NCBI GenBank assembly: GCA_030044035.1
Contig: JASHWN010000035.1
Coordinates: 1 to 7,288 of the forward strand
DNA from: Xanthobacteraceae bacterium
GTDB lineage: Bacteria; Pseudomonadota; Alphaproteobacteria; Rhizobiales; Xanthobacteraceae
Direction: 5' to 3'
Length of the DNA: 7,288 nt
Shown here piece by piece: positions 1-5,662 of the stretch. The translations under genes were made by a program, and so were the position numbers. The notes under the pieces are model-generated. The model saw only the letters and a program-made list of their open reading frames with translations. It was not told the DNA's origin and did not search any database. How positions within the stretch are numbered: the stretch's first letter is position 1; each line of letters starts with the position of its first letter.

Positions 1-407
1 ATCGCCGCGACTTCGTCATAGACCGCCGGCAGCTCGTCGTATTCGGCGGCAATGAGCTGCGCGGCGCGCTCGGCGACGTGCGGATCGGCGGCGAGCGCCA
101 CCGCGACCGGTTCGCCGACATGCCGCACTTTGTCGAGCGCCAGGATCGGCTGATCGTGGAAGGCCGGACCGTAATAGGGCTCGGGGATGAGCTTGCGGAT
201 GTCTTCGCCGGTGACGACGCGGTGTACGCCGTCGAGTGCGCCCGCCGCTTCGGTGTCGATGCGGCGGATGCGACCATGCGGCACGGTCGAGCGAAACACT
301 TTGCCGTACAGCATGCCGGGCAGGCGCAGGTTATGCGTATATTCGGCGCGGCCGGTCACTTTGGCGCGCGCTTCGAGGCGCGGAAGCTCTCGCCCGACCT
401 CAGTCAT
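1..407 (-). CDS. Xanthine dehydrogenase family molybdopterin-binding (large) subunit, N-terminal part
   Basis: This is the first 135 codons of the catalytic large subunit of a molybdenum hydroxylase (xanthine dehydrogenase/CO dehydrogenase/aldehyde oxidase family). The rest lies beyond position 1, where family members run to roughly 750-800 residues. The visible part is the a/b hammerhead domain. Its marks are KVTGRAEYT at residues 16-24, LPGMLYGKVFRSTVPHGRI at 29-47 and VGEPVAVALAAD at 97-108, followed by AAEYDELPAV at 120-129. The ATG at 407-405 was chosen because the ATG at 415-413 meets a stop after three codons. A GGAG lies 11 bases upstream of the chosen start, inside the end of the FAD-subunit gene, and the gap to that gene is only 8 bases, so the two are surely co-transcribed. 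The Mo-cofactor loop and the active-site glutamate are outside the window, so substrate class cannot be told. The start and reading are my own translation of the minus strand. Confidence 0.93.
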   Translation of the reverse strand, partial: MTEVGRELPRLEARAKVTGRAEYTHNLRLPGMLYGKVFRSTVPHGRIRRIDTEAAGALDGVHRVVTGEDIRKLIPEPYYGPAFHDQPILALDKVRHVGEPVAVALAADPHVAERAAQLIAAEYDELPAVYDEVAA

Positions 408-415
408 CGGTGCAT

Positions 416-1282
416 TTACTCCGCGCTCCCATCCAGAGCCTCACGGACTGCACGGCGCAGATAGACGCGCAGCAATTCGCGCTTGTAAGGCGCCGAGCCG
501 TGGGCATCGGAGAGCATCTCCGCTTCCTCTGCCGCCGCATCGCCGGCACGCCGCAATGCTGCATCGTCCGGCGCCGCGTTGTTCAGTACCGACTCCGCGG
601 TTTTCATGCGGGTGACTTTTGCGGTCGCGGCGCTGACCACGACCACCGGGTCGCTAATCGCGCCGCTTTTCATCCCGAACGAGACTGCGACCCCAAGCGA
701 CGGCCAATCGTCCGCCGTGCGCGAGGTGACTTTCATGTATGCGGCCTTGCGGCCGTCGAGGGGTGGCACCGTCACGGCGGTGATCAGCTCGTTCTTTTCC
801 AGCACGGTTTCGTAATAGCCGGCATAAAGCTCTTCGAGCGGCATCTCGCGGCTCTGCTGCGGGCCGGCGATCGCGATGCGGGCGCCGAGCGCGGCCAGAA
901 CCGGCGGCAAATCCATGTGCGGATCGCCGTGCGCCAGCGCGCCGCCGACCCGCGCCACGTTGCGCACCCGCACATTGGACAGCGTGCGCATGGCGCGCTT
1001 GAGCACCGGCAGCCGCGCCGCGACATTGGCGTCCTTCTCGACCTGCCGCAGCGTCGCCATGGCGCCGATGCGCAACGCGCCGTCGGCGGCAAGCGTGATG
1101 CGCGCATGCTCCGGCTCGATGCGGTGCAGGCAGACCAGCCGCGTCGGTTGGAACACGCCGGATTTCATCATCAGCATCAGCGCCGTGCCGCCCGCGACCG
1201 GGCGGATGGTCGGCTCCTGCGGATCGAGCAAGGATACAGCCTCCTGCAACGAGGCCGGCTCCACCATTTCGAACGGAATCAC
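416..1282 (-). CDS. Xanthine dehydrogenase family FAD-binding subunit (CoxM-like, subunit M)
   Basis: This 288-residue cytoplasmic flavoprotein is the medium subunit of the heterotrimeric molybdenum hydroxylase. It passes electrons from the 2Fe-2S subunit to FAD and then to the acceptor. The length is normal for the family. The first FAD pyrophosphate-binding loop is AGGTAL at residues 30-35. The second region is RNVARVGGALAHGDPHMDLP at 107-126. The C-terminal tail (YKRELLRVYLRRAV, 266-279) is typical. The second loop reads RVGGA where the family consensus is TIGGN. The start is GTG at 1282-1280, supported by GGGAG nine bases upstream; the next in-frame ATG (codon 6, 1267-1265) would cut the conserved first strand. 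It lies 37 bases after the NodB-fold gene and 8 bases before the large subunit. The physiological substrate is unknown. Confidence 0.93.
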   Translation of the reverse strand: MIPFEMVEPASLQEAVSLLDPQEPTIRPVAGGTALMLMMKSGVFQPTRLVCLHRIEPEHARITLAADGALRIGAMATLRQVEKDANVAARLPVLKRAMRTLSNVRVRNVARVGGALAHGDPHMDLPPVLAALGARIAIAGPQQSREMPLEELYAGYYETVLEKNELITAVTVPPLDGRKAAYMKVTSRTADDWPSLGVAVSFGMKSGAISDPVVVVSAATAKVTRMKTAESVLNNAAPDDAALRRAGDAAAEEAEMLSDAHGSAPYKRELLRVYLRRAVREALDGSAE

Positions 1283-1319
1283 TGGAGGCTTCTCCCTGTC
1301 TTGATCATGCGGCGGACTG

Positions 1320-2156
1320 CTACGCGTTCGCCGCGCTCAACACGTGATCGGCGATTTGCGCGCGCGTGCCGACCCAAACGTCGGGCGCCGCCGTCGCCCG
1401 CTCGATGATCTTTTCGTAAAAATACGCGCCGCGATGGTGACCGAAAATGTGGGCGTGGCTGGTGACGTCGATGATGCGCAGCTCGTCGCCGGCGCGCGCA
1501 ATCTGCATCACCTCGTCGAAGGCTTCGAGCATCAGCCGCGGCGGATGGCCGTATTTCATCGACGGCATGTCGTTGACGTCATAGGACAGCGGAATGGCGA
1601 CGATCTGCTTGTTGCCGTGGCGCTCGACGTAGGGCAGGTCGGCATGGAACACGTCGCCATACCAGCGATAGCCGGCATCGGCGAGCAGCGCCGGCGTCGA
1701 CGGCTTCGAGGTGCCGCGCGGCGACAGCCAGCCGACGATTTTTTGCCCGGCGGCTTTTTGCAGGAGCGCGGTGCAGCGTGCGATGTTCTTGCGCTCGTCG
1801 TCGTCGGAAAGCAGCGCCGGGATGACGTCCATGGCGTAGGAATGCGACAGCACCTCGTGGCCGTTTGCGGCAATCGCCTTGACGGTGTCCGGTGAGCGCT
1901 CGGCAATGATCGCGTTGGTCATGACGCTCGCCTTGGCGCCTTGCCGGGCGAACGCATCCATCAGCCGATGAATGCCGACTTCGATGCCGTAGGCGGCCCA
2001 GGAAATCGCCATGGTGTCGAGCACGCCGGCCGGCAGCGGATTGCCCATCGGGCTGATGCCGGGCGCCTTGCCGTCGGACCAGGCCTCGAGACAGACGTTG
2101 AACACGACGGCAACGCGTTTGCCGTTCGGCCACAGCCAATCGGGCTGACGTTTCAT
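1320..2156 (-). CDS. NodB-fold (CE4-like) polysaccharide deacetylase family protein, PuuE-allantoinase-like
   Basis: This 278-residue protein has no signal peptide or membrane segment, so it is probably cytoplasmic, unlike cell-wall deacetylases. Features of the NodB barrel are visible: VAVVFNVCLEAW at residues 15-26, GHEVLSHSYAMDV at 99-111, GWLSPRGTSKPSTPALLADAGY at 142-163, IPLSYDVND at 188-196 and SHAHIFGHH at 233-241. The TFDD aspartates are missing from the first motif, and the second histidine of HxxxH is replaced (H105 followed by M109/D110), so a canonical zinc site is not formed. The same loss is known in PuuE allantoinases, which are metal-independent relatives, and the SPR and SYDVND-type motifs resemble that branch. 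The ATG at 2156 has GGAG six bases upstream. It sits directly before molybdenum hydroxylase genes, which suggests hydrolysis of an amide or ring in the same catabolic pathway. The family call is firm; allantoinase activity is only a possibility. Confidence 0.85.
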   Translation of the reverse strand: MKRQPDWLWPNGKRVAVVFNVCLEAWSDGKAPGISPMGNPLPAGVLDTMAISWAAYGIEVGIHRLMDAFARQGAKASVMTNAIIAERSPDTVKAIAANGHEVLSHSYAMDVIPALLSDDDERKNIARCTALLQKAAGQKIVGWLSPRGTSKPSTPALLADAGYRWYGDVFHADLPYVERHGNKQIVAIPLSYDVNDMPSMKYGHPPRLMLEAFDEVMQIARAGDELRIIDVTSHAHIFGHHRGAYFYEKIIERATAAPDVWVGTRAQIADHVLSAANA

Positions 2157-2296
2157 TGCAGGCTCCGCAGGCGGATTCGCAAACTCTTGGCCCGCGTTGC
2201 GCGGGCCACGCCGGAACAGCCGTTAAATCATACTCGGGTTCGCCACGTCGAGGCTGTCGCCGCGCGACGGCATGACGCTTGGACAGTGCGACTGAA
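2157..2296 (-). promoter_or_regulatory. Intergenic region with candidate promoter and dyad before the NodB-fold gene
   Basis: This gap separates the exporter from the NodB-fold/molybdenum hydroxylase genes. On the minus strand a hexamer TATGAT lies at 2232-2227, one base from the sigma-70 -10 consensus, with only poor -35 matches upstream. Downstream of it are the dyad at 2188-2208 and the GGAG ribosome site at 2166-2163. A start of transcription near 2220 would give a leader of about 65 bases with the dyad inside it. A 16-codon frame ending at TTTAA near 2225 has no ribosome site and is not called. The promoter assignment rests on one hexamer and is tentative. Confidence 0.35.
2188..2208 (-). 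terminator. Perfect 9-bp dyad; candidate terminator of the ABC exporter genes or an operator
   Basis: The sequence tggcccgcg-ttg-cgcgggcca is a perfect inverted repeat with a 3-base loop, and the stem is almost all G/C. On the minus strand it is followed by AGAGTTT, so the T-run is short and weak for an intrinsic terminator. It lies 88 bases after the permease stop codon and 31 bases before the NodB-fold start. If the upstream TATGAT is a true -10, the dyad falls in the leader and could instead be a repressor site or a leader hairpin. Confidence 0.45.
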
Positions 2297-3832
2297 CTAC
2301 GCGTCGCGCGGACGCGGGCTCATGAGCCAGGCGGCGAGAAGCACAAGAAGCGACAGCACGGCCGGGATGACGGCGAGCCAAAGGCTGAGCGCGGCGACCG
2401 CGGCGGTTGCGGCCCAGCCGATCGACGAGAAGGCCTCCGCAAAAGTGGCGAACCGCGACGATACCTGGCGGCGGCGAAACTGGCTGCGCCGGGCCTGACT
2501 GCGGAACCAGAACTGCACGGCGGTGGCCGCCGCTGCGGCGATCGCAATGCCGCCGCCGGCGACCAGCGCGTGCCACGGCGAGGCGATAGCGAGCGCGGCG
2601 AGGAGCGGCGCAAACACCACGGCGACGGCGCCGAGCACCGCTTCGATCTTGGCGCGCAGGATGAAGCCTGCCGGCACCGGCGCGGTGGCGACGAGGTCGG
2701 GCGCGTCCTCGCCGGAAATCGCCAGCCACGCGAGGCCGCCGGCGAGTTGCCCCGCCGCCATCACCAGCACCGGGACGAGCAGCTGCAACGCGCCGCTGCC
2801 ATGCTCGAAACTGCGCCACAGCATCAACGCCGGCGGCACCAGGTAGAGCATCTGCATCAGCGTCTGCGACATCAGCCACGGATCGCGCCGCAGCAGAACC
2901 CATTCCTTGCGGCGCAGCGTGCTGCGCGGCGAGCTTTTGCCGCGGAACGTCGTGGAGCGCCGCACTGCCGCCGCGCTGGAATTGCCGGCGCCGGCAGCCG
3001 CAATGGCGTATTCGCCAAAGCGCGGCGCGACAAATGCGATTGCGGCAACGAGTATGAGTACGCTCGCGGCCAACACGCCAGCCAGCGCCCAACCATCGCC
3101 AAGCGCGGCGCGGGCCGGCCACCACAGCACGCTGCCGGCATCGGGCGCCAGCGCCAGCAGCGTGTCGGACTGCAACACGGCGACGCGCGAGATGGTCCCG
3201 TAAGACAGGATCGCCGCGACTTGCAGGCCGATCACGAAGGCGGCGCCGATCACGGCGGCGACGACCTGGGCGACGAACCGCGTGCGCTTGGCGCCGAACA
3301 CGCGGAACAGCGCCACCGTCAGCGCCACGGCCAATGCCGATGCCGCCGCGCCCATCGCCACGATCAGCCCGTAGGCGCCGAGCCAGCGCCAGCCGCCGCG
3401 CACGATCAGCACGTCGATGAACGGCGCCGCCAGCGGCAGCGCCATCATGGTGGTCGCCAGCGCCACGGTGGCGATGCGCACACCGAACAGCCGATCGCTC
3501 TTAACCGGCGAAGCCAGGATCAGATCGAGATCGGAACGCGCATAGAAGGCGCGCGTGATCGATTCCATCGCCTGCGAGATCATCAGCAGCCAGGACAAGA
3601 GCGCGGTCGCGGTGACGGCGATCAGCGTCTGCTTATCGATCGCTGCGTCGGCATAGCGGCCGACCATCCAGGAGGCGACGACGTGCATGAAGGCGAAGAA
3701 GGCGGCGATGCCGACGACGACTTTGCGCAGCCGCTCGCGCCGGCCGGCGGTGATCATCGACAGCCAATCGCGCCAGGCGAGCCGCCACTCGTGCTGTGCG
3801 AACCAGACCGCGGTGCCGGCCGCAGCGCTCAT
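2297..3832 (-). CDS. ABC exporter permease, about 12 membrane segments, internally duplicated
   Basis: This 511-residue inner-membrane protein is the channel partner of the ATPase encoded just upstream. Hydrophobic stretches suggest about twelve membrane segments, roughly at residues 37-56, 69-88, 118-137, 150-177, 188-210, 248-270, 323-339, 349-371, 398-418, 422-443, 471-487 and 488-505. A soluble, basic, Ser/Ala-rich linker (about 271-320) splits it into halves. The halves share landmarks: EWRLAWRDW (15-23) matches EWVLLRRDPW (310-319), and DLDLILASPV (101-110) matches APDLVATAPV (377-386). It therefore looks like a fused pair of ABC-2-type six-helix units. The ATG at 3832-3830 overlaps the ATPase stop as ATGA and has no clear ribosome site of its own, implying translational coupling. 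The frame stays open upstream to 4357, but that part is the shadow of the ATPase gene. The exported substrate is not predictable. Confidence 0.85.
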   Translation of the reverse strand: MSAAAGTAVWFAQHEWRLAWRDWLSMITAGRRERLRKVVVGIAAFFAFMHVVASWMVGRYADAAIDKQTLIAVTATALLSWLLMISQAMESITRAFYARSDLDLILASPVKSDRLFGVRIATVALATTMMALPLAAPFIDVLIVRGGWRWLGAYGLIVAMGAAASALAVALTVALFRVFGAKRTRFVAQVVAAVIGAAFVIGLQVAAILSYGTISRVAVLQSDTLLALAPDAGSVLWWPARAALGDGWALAGVLAASVLILVAAIAFVAPRFGEYAIAAAGAGNSSAAAVRRSTTFRGKSSPRSTLRRKEWVLLRRDPWLMSQTLMQMLYLVPPALMLWRSFEHGSGALQLLVPVLVMAAGQLAGGLAWLAISGEDAPDLVATAPVPAGFILRAKIEAVLGAVAVVFAPLLAALAIASPWHALVAGGGIAIAAAAATAVQFWFRSQARRSQFRRRQVSSRFATFAEAFSSIGWAATAAVAALSLWLAVIPAVLSLLVLLAAWLMSPRPRDA

Positions 3833-4614
3833 GCGGCTTGTGCCGGTTCGGCGACAAGCGCGAGGAACGTCTCTTCGAGGCTGCCGGCGTCGCGCGCCTG
3901 CGCATTCGCCTGCATGCCGGCCTGCGCTCGCAACTCGTCGAGCGTGCCCTCGGCGATCAAGCGGCCGTCGGCGATGATGCCGATGCGATCGGCCATGCGC
4001 TCGGCGACTTCGAGAATGTGCGTGGTCATGACGATGGTGCCGCCGGCTTGGGCGCGCTCGCGCAGCACGGTCTTGACCTGGCGCGCCGAGCCGGCGTCGA
4101 GCCCGGTCAGCGGCTCGTCGAGAATGATGACGCGCGGCTCGTGAACCAGCGCGCCGGCCAGCGCCACCTTCTGCCGCATGCCTTTGGAGAAGCCTTCGCA
4201 GCGCTCGTCGGCATGCGGCGCCAGGCTGAGCCAGTCCAACAGCTCGTTGGCGCGCGCCGCCGCGAGCGAAGTCTCGACGCTCCACAGCCCGGCGACGAAC
4301 TCCAAATATTCGCGCGGCGTCAGCTTGTCGTAGATCATCGGCTCGTCGGAAATCCACGCCACGATGCGCTTGGCAGCGACCGGGTCGGCGCGCGCATCGA
4401 TGCCGCCGATGCGGATCGTGCCGGCATCGGGGCGAAGCAGCCCTGCGATCATCCGCAGCGTCGTGGTCTTGCCGGCGCCATTCGGACCGACCAGAGCGTA
4501 GAACTCGCCGGTTCGCACGCAGAGATCGAGGCCGTCGACCGCGGGCCGGTCGAAGCGTTTGATCAAGCCCTGGATTTCGAGCGCAAGCGGCGTTGCTACT
4601 GTGGCGTCCTGCAT
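3829..4614 (-). CDS. ABC transporter ATP-binding protein (ABC-2 exporter type)
   Basis: This 261-residue cytoplasmic ATPase powers the adjoining permease. It carries a complete nucleotide-binding domain: Walker A GPNGAGKTT at residues 43-51, signature FSKGMRQKVALAGAL at 142-156 (SKGMRQ in place of LSGGQ, usual for this exporter branch), Walker B VIILDEP at 162-168 with catalytic E167, D-loop GLDAGS at 171-176 and switch histidine H199. The Q-loop region reads AWISDEPMIYDKLT, with Asp90 where the glutamine usually sits, as is common in CcmA/NatA-like ATPases. The last 30 residues form a tail after the GRLIAEGTLDEL strand (218-228). The ATG at 4614 is the only good start, though no strong ribosome site precedes it. 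The gene begins 65 bases after the aldo/keto reductase and overlaps the permease by 4 bases. Confidence 0.95.
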   Translation of the reverse strand: MQDATVATPLALEIQGLIKRFDRPAVDGLDLCVRTGEFYALVGPNGAGKTTTLRMIAGLLRPDAGTIRIGGIDARADPVAAKRIVAWISDEPMIYDKLTPREYLEFVAGLWSVETSLAAARANELLDWLSLAPHADERCEGFSKGMRQKVALAGALVHEPRVIILDEPLTGLDAGSARQVKTVLRERAQAGGTIVMTTHILEVAERMADRIGIIADGRLIAEGTLDELRAQAGMQANAQARDAGSLEETFLALVAEPAQAA

Positions 4615-4679
4615 GCGGCGACGTTAACCAACAGAAGTTTCGCGGCTGTGAATCGATGCAGCGGAAACTTGCGGTGCGG
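4615..4679. repeat. Short gap with an imperfect hairpin (arms 4635-4641 and 4664-4670)
   Basis: The 65 bases between the aldo/keto reductase stop and the ATPase start contain arms aagtttc (4635-4641) and gaaactt (4664-4670). Nested inside them are gctg (4645-4648) and cagc (4659-4662). Together they could fold into an imperfect stem with a 10-base loop. No T-run follows on the minus strand, so it is not a standard terminator; an operator or a chance match are both possible. No convincing promoter is seen. Confidence 0.3.
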
Positions 4680-5618
4680 TTAAAGGGTTATGCGGTCGAT
4701 CTCGGCCAAATCAGCCGGGGTGAGGACCCAGCCGATTGCGGCGAGGTTCTGCTCGACCTGCTCGGGCCGCGTCGCGCCGGCGATGATGCTTGACACATAC
4801 GGCCGGCTGGCGAGCCAGCTCATCGCCAGTTCGAGCAGCGTGCGGCCGCGCGCCGCGGCGAACGCCGACAGCGCCTCGACGGTGCGCCAGTTGCGCGCGG
4901 TAAGCAGGTCGTCGGCATGGCGCGCGCTGTTGGCGAGCCGCGAGCCGGGCGGCAGCGGCGCGCCGCGCCGGTATTTGCCGGTCAACAAGCCGCTGGCGAG
5001 CGGGAAATACGGCAACAGGCCCAGGCCGTATTTCTGCATCACGGGCAGCCGGTCCTTTTCCAGCTCGCGCTCGAGCAGACTGTATTCGTCCTGGCAAGAG
5101 ATGAACGAGACAAGATGCTGCCGCCCGGCGGCGCTCTGCGCCTCCTCGAGCTGAGCGGCCGAGAAATTGGAGCAGCCGACGAAGCGGATTTTTCCTGCTT
5201 GCTTGAGCTCGTCGAGCGCGCGCAGCGTTTCGTCGATCGGCGTCGCAGGGTCGGGATAGTGCATCTGATAAACGTCGATCCAATCGGTCCTGAGCCGCCG
5301 CAAGCTCGCTTCGACAGCCTGCATCACGTAGCGCCGCGACGCACCGCGCAGCTTTCCTGCTTCATCCATCGGCAGGCCGAATTTGGTCGCCAGCACGACG
5401 TGCTGGCGCCGCGGGCCGAGCAACTGGCCCAGGATTTCCTCGGAGCCGCCCTTGTCGCCGTAGACATCGGCGGTGTCGATCAGCGTGATGCCGAGATCGA
5501 ACGCCTTGTCGAGCACGAGCCGCGCCGCCGCCCTATCGATGCGGCCGCCGAAATTGTTGGTGCCGAGCCCAACCAGCGATACGTCCGGGCCCGAACTGCC
5601 GAGCTTGCGGGTTTGCAT
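4680..5618 (-). CDS. Aldo/keto reductase
   Basis: This 312-residue soluble NADP(H)-dependent oxidoreductase reduces aldehydes or ketones to alcohols. The TIM-barrel family signature is complete. The catalytic tetrad is D48 and Y53 (DTADVY), K79 (ATKF) and H120 (QMHYPDP). Substrate/cofactor landmarks are SNFS at 150-153, the cofactor-phosphate loop GATRPEQVEQN at 281-291, and the N-terminal strand RKLGSSGPDVSLVGLGTNNFGG at 4-25. Length is standard. The ATG at 5618 has only a weak ribosome site (GGA in accGGACgccac) and follows the malic enzyme stop by 20 bases, so the two are probably read together. The style is that of general stress/detoxification members acting on small carbonyls. The true substrate is not deducible and no partner in the window points to one. 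Confidence 0.96.
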   Translation of the reverse strand: MQTRKLGSSGPDVSLVGLGTNNFGGRIDRAAARLVLDKAFDLGITLIDTADVYGDKGGSEEILGQLLGPRRQHVVLATKFGLPMDEAGKLRGASRRYVMQAVEASLRRLRTDWIDVYQMHYPDPATPIDETLRALDELKQAGKIRFVGCSNFSAAQLEEAQSAAGRQHLVSFISCQDEYSLLERELEKDRLPVMQKYGLGLLPYFPLASGLLTGKYRRGAPLPPGSRLANSARHADDLLTARNWRTVEALSAFAAARGRTLLELAMSWLASRPYVSSIIAGATRPEQVEQNLAAIGWVLTPADLAEIDRITL

Positions 5619-5633
5619 GTGGCGTCCGGTGCG

Positions 5634-5662
5634 AAAAATCAGCCGCTGACCTGATAGGCGGC
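5634..5662 (-). terminator. Weak terminator-like hairpin at the end of the malic enzyme gene
   Basis: On the minus strand GCCGC (5662-5658) can pair with GCGGC (5646-5642) across an 11-base loop. The stop codon and five T residues (5638-5634) follow at once. The stem is only five base pairs and the loop is long, so at best this lowers read-through from the malic enzyme gene into the aldo/keto reductase. It may be chance. Confidence 0.22.

Noticed and set aside
236..1408. Plus-strand open frame of 390 codons opposite the molybdenum hydroxylase genes
   Set aside because: Arg/His/Cys-rich composition and no family resemblance; it is the shadow of the conserved minus-strand genes.
2223..2273. 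A 16-codon minus-strand frame (starting MPSRGD) in the gap before the NodB-fold gene, considered as a leader peptide
   Set aside because: It has no ribosome site, no run of regulatory codons, and overlaps the -10-like hexamer.
2279..4144. Open reading frame of 621 codons on the plus strand opposite the ABC exporter genes
   Set aside because: It is rich in Arg, His, Gln and Asp in the manner of an antisense frame in G/C-rich coding DNA, has no recognisable domain, and the opposite strand encodes clear ABC proteins.
3833..4357. Upstream extension of the permease frame on the minus strand
   Set aside because: It overlaps the ATPase gene in another frame and is Arg/Ala-rich without motifs; the ATGA overlap gives the natural start at 3832.
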